This document shows, one piece after another, positions 15,101 to 26,697 of a stretch of DNA of 64,000 nt. This DNA comes from Centropus unirufus (Eukaryota; Chordata; Aves; Cuculiformes; Centropidae). The translations under genes were made by a program, and so were the position numbers. The notes beneath the pieces are model-generated. The model was given only the letters and a program-made list of their open reading frames with translations, searched no databases and was not told the DNA's origin. The stretch is from contig VYZI01000005.1 in the NCBI GenBank assembly GCA_013397695.1, forward strand, positions 3,340,266 through 3,404,265, in the 5' to 3' direction. How positions within the stretch are numbered: the stretch's first letter is position 1; each line of letters opens with the position of its first letter.

Positions 15101-15480
15101 GGAGGAGCTGGCAGACGCTCAAAGGGCTCCCAGCCCTGAAGGAATATGTGAAAGTTTTCTTATTTTCCAGCTCTGCGTAACAGCAACCTGCAGCAATTGC
15201 ACAGCAGGATCCAGGACTCTCTCCTCATCTTCCTAGATTTGCCTTGGGCTTGTGGTATGGTCTTCTTCAAGAGCATCCAATTTCTTGGTTGATTTTCTAA
15301 ACCATTTCTTTTTTTTTCCACAGGAAGCTTTGCAGGTAAAAAACTCTTTGGCATTCAGTGCATTACAGCTGCAAACCCAGGTATCCACCCAGCCCCTAGG
15401 TTTGCAGGCAGTTATAAGGTCTCCCAGGATCCCTTTTAACAGCCTTCCAATACCTAAATGGGGTCTATAGGAAAGCTGGG
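134..15480. other. intergenic DNA, no gene found
   Basis: Moderately GC-rich sequence with many short open frames on both strands, none resembling a known protein or flanked by convincing splice signals. It holds a short TA/CA-rich stretch near 7107-7127, A-runs near 6775-6789, a GGA-rich stretch near 8650, and AT-rich, low-repeat blocks (about 7130-7300 and 13535-13690) that look like possible conserved noncoding elements. In mammals a gene-poor interval follows the 3' end of ABHD5, which agrees with this picture. Confidence 0.6.
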
Positions 15481-15758
15481 GAGGGCCTCTTTATCAGGGA
15501 GTGCAGTGATGGGAGGGGAGTTAGCAGAGATAAAGATTAGCTATTAGGAAAAAAATCTTCATGATGAGGGTGGTGAGACACTGGCACAGGTTGCCCGGGG
15601 AAGTCGTGGATGCTTCCTCCCTGGAAATGTTCAAGGCTGGAAGGGGCCTTGAGCCACCTGGTCTGCTGGAAGCTGTCCCTGCAGGAGGTGGAACTGGATG
15701 ATCTTGAAGGTCCCTTCCAACCCAAACCATCTTATGATTCTATTTTATGATTCTGTGA
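15481..15758 (+). mobile_element. CR1 LINE, 3' fragment
   Basis: The sequence follows the CR1 3' region: CTCTTTATCAGGGAGTGCAG, then GAGGGTGGTGAGACACTGGC, CAGGTTGCCCGGGGAAG, GAACTGGATGATCTTGAAGG and TCCCTTCCAACCCAAACCAT, ending in ATTCTATTTTATGATTCTGTG. 5'-truncated, plus orientation. Confidence 0.93.
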
Positions 15759-18700
15759 ATCTGGGACCTTGGGGTGCTGCCTCCATCCCTCTCTGCTGCA
15801 GGGCTCCTCTGTGCCCTGAGCCTCTCTAGGGCCGCCCTGTCCCCCTGCCACTGCTTGAGCCAGAATAACCACCCTTTGTCCCTGGCAGAGGCTGGCAGGG
15901 GTGGCCAGAAGACAAGGAGTGGGAGAGGTGAGGGCTGAGTAGGAGGAAGACTTAAGACCTGCCGCAGTGAAGGGGTTCAGACCAGAAAGCAGGACTTTAA
16001 ACTTTTCCCTTCTTCCTTTGCAGACGTGATTCCCACTCTTGCGATGCTGAGCCTTCAGATTATTGGGAGATAAATTTAGACTAGGTCTGAAAAGTAATTT
16101 AGTGACCTAAAAATAGCCTGCGAGCCTGTCTATCCTGCAACTGTAAAACCAGAATAGAGGAAAAAGGAGAAAATAATGACTGGGGGTAGTGGAAGGAAAT
16201 AGAAATAAACAATTATTAGATGGGGCAGCCACGACAGAGAGGAATGTTGAGCTCATGTCTACCTGATTGCCGGGATCAGGAGCTGAACGGGAAGCTGTTT
16301 TAACTTGTTCTTGCACACTGAAAAAATACAGCCAGCTATTTTAATATTACAATTGAGATGCTATTTAATGCTGGAGTCGGCAGCCCCACGCGACTGCCCG
16401 CTGCACCCTGGCCTGGTGGGGACCATCAGCAGTGCCCACAGCCCAGTGGGATGGAATCTCTGATCTTTCTCTCCCTGATAAAGTCATGGGAAACACTGTT
16501 TGCCCTGGCTGCTGAGCCAGACACAGAGGTGGTGGAGTCAAATAGCAAAGGGGAATAAAAAGTACACGGGTATTTGGCATTGAAGGGTTGGATCTGGGGT
16601 CCATTTATAACCCCCGGCATGGGGAGCCAGGCCCAGGGTGCCACCAGAAAATCCATCCAGGAAAAGAAGGATACTGGGATGGTGGCAAGTGGAGATGTAT
16701 GGGCAAAGTACCCACACCAGGGAGGAGCTGCCTGTAGGGCCATGGTCCATGCTGGAGACCAGTCCATGTAGGCAGGACCAGGTGCCCCAGTTGGAGCTGA
16801 AACAGGTTTCCCGGTTCCCAAAGTACTCAACCCCCATCAGAGCGCCAGCCCCCCTCTCTGGGGGAAGCAGAGCAGCCTTGGGTTGGTGGGAATGAGGAGG
16901 GGGCAGAGCGGGCTTGCAGATGTTTGCCGTGCACCGCACATGAGCTGCAGAGAGGAGATAAATGTCGGCACTGGGAGCTAAGCCTTGCCTCGTATCGCGC
17001 CTTGCTTTCATAATCTCTTCTTTTTAATATCCTGTTGAGACAAACAGCCCGTGTGCGTGTGCTAGGGGGACCTGCAGAGCGGCTGAGCACCTTAGAGCAT
17101 CTCGGCTGGAAAAAAAGCCATAAGAAATTCAGTATTGCAGCACATGCCGGCCTGCCAGGTTTCTCCTATGGAGACCTCTGCTCCTGCAGGCAGACGTGAC
17201 ACGGCCCTAGGGTCTGGGTCAGGCACCTTGGTTCAGTGACCACAGACTACGGAGAGCAGGAACTGCAGGAGGACAGGGAAATGATGTTACGGGAACTGAG
17301 GTGGTCAGACCAAGGACTGATAGGATGCCAAGGACGTCTCCCATGTGACCTTTTCTAATGCCACCCTGGGCACTGTAAAGCTTTTGTTTGGCTGGAGATG
17401 GCACACACCAATAGTGGCCCTGGGTAGGCAAAACGTGGCTTTACATGCGACGACATTGCTGGCTCCCATGAGTCCTTAAAAAGCTCCTGGCTGCAGTAAC
17501 CATCCCTTCTCTCTCTGTCTCCCATTGCAGCCCTCTGGTCTGACACACAACTCCCCCACCTTGGCACAAATCTCTCTTTCCAGAGGGTGCCGTTACAAGC
17601 CCATGGGAGTGAGGACGAAGAGAGTGGGGGCCTCTCCTTTGCTTACACCCATGCCCCCTGATCACTGATGCCTGGGACACAACGGGATTACAATTTTCCC
17701 CTTGAACAGTGGATTGTGAGGCACATGTTACCCCTCCGGTGGTTTGTCACCATGCTCCCACTGCTGACTGGAAGCAGGGGAGGGTGTGGGCACGGGCAGG
17801 TGCGCTCCCTCTTCTCACACCATCAGCACCTGGACCAGGAAGGCAGGTTCCCAGTCCATGTCCAGCAGCACAACATCCTCGTGCACTTGGCTGTGATGCC
17901 CCAGTGTCCTTTGGCATCCTGGCCAGCCCCATGCTCCAGTCATAGCAGGGCCAAATACTGCTCCTGGCCATGGGATGGTCATAGTGGATGGGGGAGCCAA
18001 AGTGAGGGAGGCAGTCTCACCTTGTTCCAGCTCCCACGGTCACCAGTCCCACCAGGAAGGTCTGGTGAACCATCCCTCCCCCTCAGCAGCAGCTGATGCG
18101 ACCCCAGTCACCCTAGTGAGGGACTGGCTGGGAGCAGCCAGTGGGGACACGTCCTGCTCCCCTGTCTCCAGTTATCAACACTAGGTCCTACTTCGGTGCC
18201 TTTTTCAGAAAGAAGACCCACCCTTTTAATTAAACACGTAGCTCAGACTACTCATTTCTGACACTTGGAGGACAATCTGTTTTTGCAGAGGGCATTAAGC
18301 CTTCGTTCTCCTTCGCCTCCATGGCCAAGGGGCCTCGGGTGTTGGGTTCCTGCAGCCCATCTCCACCAGAGGTGGACCTTGCCTCAGGGACAGTGGGATC
18401 TGGCCACACCAGAGCTGCCACACCTCAGGACGAGCTTGGTCTGCATCGCTCTGTCCTAACAGTGACATGCAGTGGTGGCTCGCTGCAACGGAGGCTGCAG
18501 GTTCCCTTGCGCTGTCAGAGCTGCTGGTGCCACTTGCAGCACCTCACAGCTTTCTGCAGGTGTATATTTTTTATCGAGCCAATATTATCTTAATAATAAG
18601 ATCAATTATCTTGATAATTAATTTGGGTTTTTTTTATTGCATTGTTTTCTTCAAGCCTCCTTTTGTTGCACTCACTCATGCGATCCTACCACAAAATTTT

Positions 18701-21700
18701 CTGGGAAGACACAGCTAAAGGGAATTAGAGCTGCCACCACTTGTCCTAGGGCACAGCTAGAAATGTGCTGCTGCACCTCCTGGAGCGAGCAGGATGTACC
18801 AAGAGGTGAGGCTGGCAGAAGCTGGGGGGATCTCAGCTGCCTCACTCACACCCCCCCTGTCTCCCTATTTTGGGGGTCTCAACACCTGCTGGTGATTTCA
18901 TATTTACTGAAAGAGAGAGGGCTTCTTCCCTGCCCCGCGGTGAAGGCTGCTGGCCTTCCCTCTCAGCAGCCTGGCACGGTGCGACGTATCCAGCCCGGCA
19001 GAGCCTGCCCACAGTCGTGCCCCAGCGCTTCAGCCCCGCGAGTGTCCCCACAAGTGTCCCCCAGCTCTTACTCCTGCCCTGCTCACCTGCTGCTGCTTGC
19101 AGATCAAGTAGCTGATGTCTATGCGGGCCCATTGAAAGCCACAATCAAATTACAGGAACAAAATTAGAAGCCAGACTGGAGCCACTTTAAAAGTTGCCCC
19201 TTATTAAAAAATGACGCTGCAGTTATTTTTCCTCTTATCACCATTTATTCTCATTCTGGGGCTGGCCTGTAATAACAGAGGAGTTTCATTTCTGCCCCTT
19301 CTCCTCTTTCCAACGTCTTTTTGTGTGGGTTTCACTTCTGCCTGGGGAATAAAACATTAGGATAAAAAAACCCCACAATGGCTACAAGCACTACAGAGGT
19401 CTACGTTAATGGCACCACGGCACACTTCCACCACCCTCTTTCCCATAAGAAAGGCGTGAATCAAATAGGTGAAATTCCCGTTTGATTCCTGCATGTACTT
19501 CAAAGGTTTCTGCTTTAAGAAGAAACCTGCAATTTCTCCTGCCAGGTGCGGGAGAAGGAATTGCAGCTCAGCTCTCTCCTTTCAGGCAGTGCCATGCAGA
19601 GGCAGGAGCCCAGATTGGGGCGGATTGGGAGCACTGTCTCCCCTCTGGTGGGATTTCCACAGAACTGATGGAGGAAAGGAGGGAAGAGCCCCCCGTTCCC
19701 TCCCTGTCTGTCCCCCCTGTGCGGCCAGTGCTGCAGCCGAGGTGATATTGGAGTGGTGGGAACACGCAGCCCCAGCTGGGATCTGGCTCGCACTGAAGGA
19801 GCTTCGGGAAATGCTTTTGTAATCATTTGCCTATTAATTAAAGATGTGACTTGGTGAGAGCTCGGAATCATTCACCTGGCTGGATTTTCACTTTTCTGGC
19901 AATTTCCAGGGAAAAAAGTAAATGCAGCTTTTCACTAACCCTTCAGCATTTTAGCAAAAACTGTGTTGAGATTCCTTTTAAAAATACATCTATAGGCAAA
20001 TGTTGTGTGGTTAATAGCTGTTGTCCCCCAAACTACTGCTGAAATCTCCCAGTGTTTAAAAAAAAATAAAATAGTTTATGCAACACTTTGGTGACCACTG
20101 CCTCTGTAGCACACTCGAATTCTTGTTTTCTATGAACAAGATGTGACCCTAACTCATGGTAGGTAACATCTTGGGCATTTGCTGGCAGGAACTATGGCAG
20201 GTGCCACCCAGTCTGGAAGCCGCTGTGGGGTGATGCAGAGTACCACGAGTTACTTACGGGCATGGAGGCTCCATGGCAGGTCTCCGGGAAGGAAAAGGTG
20301 AGGATTTGTGGCCAGGGAGAGGTGTTTGGAATGGGGACCTGCTGCTCACCACGCACGTTGCATGCAGCCGGGCTGAAAGTTGGGCAGGAGTCAGCGCGGG
20401 GGGATGAACTGGCTGGTGGGTTGTCTCCTCAGCTTTCTCTGCACCTTTCCTGCACCCACTACCACGCTGGAAAATGTCTTTGTCGCATATTCCTGAAGGC
20501 TCCAGGGGCAAGCAGGCTAATTCTGCCAATGCATCTCTTGGACAGGCGTGCTCAAGATGCCCAAGAGGCTCAAAAGTTTAATCCTGCACCTCAGGGTAGC
20601 TGGATACCAGGAATTAAACTGTGGGTCAGGGTCGTGCAGCAAGCAGAGCTGACAGAGGCACAATGCTTAACCCCTGCATGCCTGGAAGCAAGCCAGAGCC
20701 AAAGGGGCTCACCATGGAGATTTTCCTAAACCCGGTATTTATCAAAGCACCAGCTGGGGGCACTCACGAGGCAAAACTGGCCACCAGCTCGTGACCAAAC
20801 ACTGGGACTCAGCATCCAGCAGGATCAGCTGAGGGAGATTGTTCCCACTCCTGGCAGGAACCGAGGAGAATCTGAACCTCGGGTAAATGTGAGCAATAAT
20901 CCCCTTTCCAGAGGGGTGCTCTGTCTGGGGGATTTGCATCGACTGAGCTGTTTAGCCTCTGTTTTAGACAGGAGCACAGAGGGGATGCAAATGGCTTTAA
21001 ATAAAGCAGGAAGGCTGCTGGGCATCAGGCAAGCATGGAAATACCTTGAAACTGCAAAGGAAGCGATAGCCTCACCTTGCTCCACACGCAGCTCCAGTCA
21101 TTTACACATCAAGAAAGTGAATTCAAGAGTGCAGAAATAGACCTGTAAATATATGGAGATTCTGCTTTGGCAGCTCATTTTCAAAGCACAGCTACTTCTT
21201 AGTGTATGTGTGTGGTCGCGCTCCACCACCTCACAGCCCGCACCCAGCTCCCCCAAACTGTTTCAGTTTAATGCTTCAAGCGAAGCATTAAATACAAGTA
21301 AAAACCTAATTTTTAATGTTGTTACCACTTTTCATTTTGCTAATTGCTACTGTAAATTACGTGCATATCCCAATATTTCAGTACAGTACCATGTTCTTGT
21401 TATTTGGGATTCTTATTTTTAAAATGTATGTGACAAGTATTCCATATTTTATATTTCTTTCTACTGACCCCATTCAAATCTTAAGGTAGGATATTCCCAC
21501 AATCAAAACACAATGAGGCAAACTGGAATATAGCTAAGGCCTTCCTCTCCTCTTGTAAAACATGGATTCGTGATCCTTAGCAACACGTCTTGTTCTACAT
21601 CTTGATTTTTCATTTTACCTTAGGCAGTCTGTCACTGCCTGCTTTGTCATCAGCTCATTGTTGGAGAATCTCATCTCTCATCATTTCCTGAGCACTGCAA

Positions 21701-22690
21701 GGGACTGCTATTCTTTAGATGTTTGCCATCCATGTACCAGTCTGAGGCAACGGTGCGGAGCCTGTGGAACAGCCCTGGCATTCAGAGGACAAGCTTTAGC
21801 CAAAGCAGAGATGTCAAAGCTACACAGTCCCCAAGGTAGTGTAGATCCGGGCTTGCCAGGCAGTATTCCCTGTGCCTGATGCATCCTCCTTACCCTGGCA
21901 AGCAGCATTACTGCGGACAGCCTTAGCTGGCCCACGTAAAATTAAAGAGAAAGGAACTTGGAGATAACTCCAGCTTGCTGTCTTCATTCCAGCACCCAGA
22001 GAGAAAGCTAGTTAAAACAAAGATTCAGTGTTTTAGGGGGGCAATGAGGAATTAGGAGAAGGCACTTTAGTTTAGCACAGCACAGATGCTGGCTGCCTGG
22101 GGCTTTGTCACCTCCTTGCAGTTGCTCCTTCAGCACCAAGCTACCTGCCCAGAACTTCACACCTACCCCAGACACATCAGCCAGGCTCTCCTCTCTCCTC
22201 ATTTGCCAGCCCTCACCCTCTCTGTGCCCTAGGCACCCTGAACCTTTCCGTCACCATTTGCCTCACCCAGAGCCGAACCGGCTCTTGAAGGAAAAATTCA
22301 CACTTACTCTTCAGCTGAATTTTGCTGGTTCCAGCTGCCTCGTTCCTTTCTAGCTTACTGCTCCTTGTGGGGTATGCTGTCATTCCATCTGCTCTACGCA
22401 CTGGTCCATCCACCAACTGCCTGAAAGCCTCAAGCCTCTCCATCCATTTTCACCTACTGCCACTAATACCAGCTGCTCCAAATGCCCGTGTCCTGTTCCG
22501 ACCTTACTAGACCCGATAAAACATATCTCTCCCTAACTACCTTTAGTGGCTTAATCCTTTGACAAGTTTCACATGTTTCCTACAAAATAAATCCCCAGCC
22601 AGAGGCTTCTGGCAACTTGGGTGCACTGCCATGCTCAGCATCTGAGGGTGGGCTGATAGTGAATTGGCCAACAAAAAAAAAGCCAACAAA
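15759..22690. other. intergenic DNA, no gene found
   Basis: No recognisable coding exon or repeat family. There is a GATA/homeodomain-type palindrome cluster at about 18583-18625 and a low-complexity-free AT-rich block at about 19130-19260. The remainder is unremarkable GC-mixed sequence. Confidence 0.55.
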
Positions 22691-23205
22691 ATCATAGAAT
22701 GGTTTGCATTGGAAAGGACCTTAAAGGCAATCCAGCTCCACCTCCCAGCCATAGGCAGAAACACTTTCCAATAGATCGGGTTGCTCAAAGCCCCATCCAA
22801 CCTGGCCTTGAGTACTGCCAAGGACAAGGCATCCATGACTCCTCTGGGCAAACTGTTCCAGCACCTCATCACTCTCACAGTAAAAAATTTCTTTCCAATA
22901 TGTAACCAAATCTCCCCTCTTTCAGCTTAAAACCGTTACCCCCTCTCCCATCACTACAATCCTAGTCTTTCCCGTAGGCCCCCTTTAACCACTACAAGGC
23001 CACGATACAGTCTCCCCAGATTCTTATTTTCTCTTGGCTGAACAATCCCAAATCCCAACTCTCTCAGCCTGTGCTCACATGACAGGTGCTCCAGCCCTCT
23101 GATCATCTTCGTGGCTCTCCTCTGGACTTGCTCGAACAGATCCATGTCCTTCCCATGCTGAAGGCTCCAGAACTGAACACAGGCACGCACAAGAGCCCCA
23201 AGAAA
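22691..23205 (-). mobile_element. CR1 LINE, 3' fragment
   Basis: Minus-orientation CR1. The plus strand starts with ATCATAGAATGGTTTGCATT (reverse complement of the 3' end) and runs through AGGACCTTAAAGGCAATCCA, TTGCTCAAAGCCCCATCCAA, GGCAAACTGTTCCAGCACCT and finally CTCTGGACTTGCTCGAACAG. 5'-truncated, about 515 bp. It lies just beyond the probable ABHD5 transcript end, in the same orientation as the gene. Confidence 0.93.
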
Positions 23206-23638
23206 TTACCCCTTTAGACAGCAGTTGACTATTAGTCTTCTGGAGGCCCATATATTAATGAATGCAAGCAAAACAGGCATACCTGAATGTATCTGCCCAT
23301 ACACTGATTTCCGATGTTTTTATTTTATTTAGTTTTGTTTTATGCCCAGTCAAAAAGCTGAATAACAGACCTGGAAGGGCTGGGAACTTGAGGAACCATA
23401 ACAGACCACAAAGCATTTCAGGGACTGTCACATCAGTTTGGCACAAACAGTTGTAGCTACCTTAAAAAGATAAGGTTTTAAAAGTAACGGCAGCATTAGT
23501 TTAATATGAGTGAAATCTGATGACCCCATTTCTCCTGTTTGGACCTATTTTCCCAAGCTTGACGCCTACGAATTCACATTCTCAATTTCCATTTCACAAT
23601 CAGATGCAAACAGAACTTGCTTGTGATGGTTGTGAATG

Positions 23639-23644
23639 TTTTAT
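23639..23644 (-). terminator. candidate polyadenylation signal AATAAA (distal)
   Basis: Minus-strand AATAAA about 3.0 kb past the ABHD5 stop, near the left edge of the AT-rich UTR-like block. Candidate distal cleavage site; inference. Confidence 0.3.
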
Positions 23645-24171
23645 TATAGAATCTTATCAATAAATTACTTCTCTGAAAATCAGTTTTTCAGGACTAAAAT
23701 CTAATCTGGCAGGGTTCAATAAGTAACGAGATGAACTCAGCCATGCAAACAAAATATTATGAAGTTACTTTAATAAAATTTTATCACAACAACCTCAGGA
23801 AGAAGAGCGTGTCCTGGAGACTTAGACAGTTAATCTTGGATTTTTATTAATATTTTTGATTCTTTTTGTTACACCTTAGCCTCTGCTACACAGCTATCTT
23901 CATTTTGATGCTACAACAGGATAGGTCTTTGGTGCCTTTATGCCTGTGATTCTTGTCTTGGCTTACAGTGTTGTAATAAAAATAGCACCATCAGTGTTCA
24001 GCGCTCACCACAGTAAATTTAAGCAACTGGTCATTGCACTGAACCAGATCTTCTGGAAAGCAAGCTTATTCCTGGACTGTAATTGCTCACAAAAGGTCTA
24101 GCTCCTAAGTCTTTTCAGTATGTGCCATTCATTTTCTGCTCAGCACCTCTCATGCTGTTCATTAAAGTAAC

Positions 24172-24177
24172 TTTATT
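24172..24177 (-). terminator. candidate polyadenylation signal AATAAA (proximal)
   Basis: TTTATT on the plus strand reads AATAAA followed by G on the minus strand, 2.4 kb after the ABHD5 stop. It is a candidate only; other hexamers exist nearby. Confidence 0.35.
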
Positions 24178-26607
24178 GGGTTATGGTGCACACAACAGGA
24201 TACTCAGAATTTCATCTTGACCTTCACAGCAGTATCTAATACAGCCTGGAAGATAACCAACATTTTCTTCCTATATACAATCAGCATTCTGAGCCTGCAG
24301 CTACTTATTGACAAATGCTTACCAGTTTCAGTTAAATACAAGAAAACCTAAGGACACAGAGACATTCGAAAATAAGAATTACCATATTTTTAATATGTTT
24401 TGTATGGTTAGCTTAACTAATTACTCTTCATTTCCAGGGCTTAATCAAACACAATGTTTACAACATCATGTCCTAACATAAATCAAACACAACGTTTCAG
24501 ATTTTTTTTTGTGCAAAACGTAAGCAAGAAGTCTTAGTAGTACAATAAGCAGAAAAAGCAAGGGATATTTTAAAACAGCATTCACACATTCGGTGTGCAA
24601 TTTTTATCCCTGCTGCTTTCATCTTTTGATGTGGAATTTAGAATTCCCATCAGTAAGTGCTATCTGAAAGTACGGATAGTTTGTTTCCCCCTTTAGTTTT
24701 TTGGAGGAGACTCAGAATATATTCTTGCATGAGGTTTTTTACAGACAATTAAATGTGTTAAGTTGGTAAATGAGAATTAAACACAGAAAAGGGTTAAAAA
24801 ATACCCACTGAAGGCATCAACCTAAATGATGGCATAACTGATAATTTATAGCTTATATTAAAAAAAATACCCGATACTCTCATTTTCTATTTTGAACTCA
24901 AGATTTAGAACAAATAACCCAAAATTATGTTTAAAAATTCTGGCATCTTCAATAGTTAATTTTAATTAAAATCTTGCTAGATATTAAGCACTACCAGCCA
25001 AGGCAGTAACAAAGACTGATGTCTACATAGCAACATACAGACAAATAGTCTCCCTCTTTCTGAAAGAGAGATTTTTGGCTGGAAACAGAGTATTTCCTGA
25101 AGATTTTGGGTGTATTTTCTTTCCATGTCATAAATACATGCAACAATTCCTTACTTTGTGTGAAAATGCAGAGAATTCCACTCAAGCTTTAAGATGGTGC
25201 TATCATTAATTCAAATTCTCTACATATGAAAGTATCAAGAATTCTTCAGTAGTCAATTTAATACTCAGAAGTAGATCAACAGTTTTATGTAAACTTGTAA
25301 AAAAGCAAACTACCACATAATTTGGCTATAAAGTGACAAAGTATTTTTCTTCATATAATTTACTAAGCGTGTGAAGAACTAATGTCAAACTATGACTTCA
25401 AAAAGATGCAGAGACTGGATTATCTCCGATATCGAAACACTCAATTTAAATATATAATTATATAAAGACTCTCCAAAACATAAAATTAAAATTTGTTTCA
25501 GTGGTCTTGTTCATTCCAGTAACAGCCCTTCCTATAAGGAGGCTGCATGTTAACTAAAATACACCAACCTGTTGCAGTTCCCAATTAGAGAACATCAATA
25601 TTCTCCCTCTGCCTCTTCTCTGCCCCAAGTTTACCAAAAAGCGGATTAGGTTTTCTATCTAAAAAAGGGAATTATGCTCACTATCCAGATGGCCATTCCC
25701 TAGCCCTAATCAAACTCCTGTCAACTTATCTATGATTGTTAAGTTTAGGCTAGTAACAAATCCTGCAGTTAAGTGTTAAAAATAGATGGAGTAACTATCA
25801 AACCATCTTCTGTACTGTAAATCACTGAAATCAGCATATCAAAATATTTCTGGAAGTATGAGTGCTGGTGACATCATTGACTCTTACAAACTGAGCCTTC
25901 CGTGAAAGTTGCACAGATGGAAAAAGATGCCTTGCAATAAATGGAAATAAAATCCAACAGAAGAAAGATTTCCCAATATTGAGCCCCAATTCCTTACAAC
26001 TAACACATACATCTCAGTGACATGCACTGCTCACCATTTTGGCCTTGTCTCTCTCAAAATCAGCTTTATAAGCTGTCACTGCTCAAATTAAAAAAAAACA
26101 AAACCAACCATCCTCTTAAAACATTCTATATGGAGTTCTGGATTCAGAAAATAAAATACATAAGCAATTTCATATTGTTGCTATGAAACGTCAACTGGAA
26201 AATGCAAACGTTTATGAAGAAACCAAACTGCATTTTAGACATTGTATCTGTGTCAATACAGCTCTCTGTGCCAACAGAGAATTCGGCATTTTTAGAGTTC
26301 AACATGTGCAAAATTCAATTAAACTTTGAAGAAAATTCCAGTTTTAAAAAGTTATATGTGATATCACATATGACAGGCCAACAATCTAAAGACCCAACTT
26401 CAAACAAAGCTGTACATAGTTTGCCTCAGATTTCTCTATCCCTCCCCAAAAAAGGCACTCAGTGGTTTAAGTGTGCAAATGGCTTCTTAGAAGAAACAGT
26501 GTGCAAAAAGAGCCTGCTCCGTTAGCTCCGCATTCTTTTGTGATTTCCTAGAGAGTATTGCTATTAAATGCTATCCACGGTATGACTTGGGAAAGGGCAG
26601 GAGAGCG

Positions 26608-26697
26608 TCAGTCCACGGAATCACAGATATCTTTCACTTTCTGGTTGAAGTCTTCAGGCTGATCAGCATAGACATAATGACCCGCTCCAAGGATAGC
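26608..26697 (-). CDS. ABHD5: ABHD5 coding exon 7 (terminal)
   Basis: Ninety bases including the TGA stop at 26608-26610. After acceptor TCTCTAG it encodes AILGAGHYVYADQPEDFNQK followed by VKDICDSVD. The HYVYAD string is the HX4D motif of the ABHD4/5 group, and the C-terminal VKDICDSVD closely matches the mammalian C-terminus. The frame enters in phase 0, matching exon 6. Confidence 0.96.
   Translation of the reverse strand, partial: AILGAGHYVYADQPEDFNQKVKDICDSVD

Larger units (their letters stand above)
23639..26607 (-). other. ABHD5: probable ABHD5 3' untranslated region
   Basis: About 3 kb of AT-rich sequence without credible coding potential or recognisable repeats follows the stop codon. 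Mammalian ABHD5 transcripts have long 3' UTRs, so an extended UTR fits. Several minus-strand polyadenylation hexamers occur (for example 24172-24177 and 23639-23644). The true end is not determined by sequence alone. The CR1 at 22691-23205 lies beyond it and may mark the outer limit. Confidence 0.45.
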
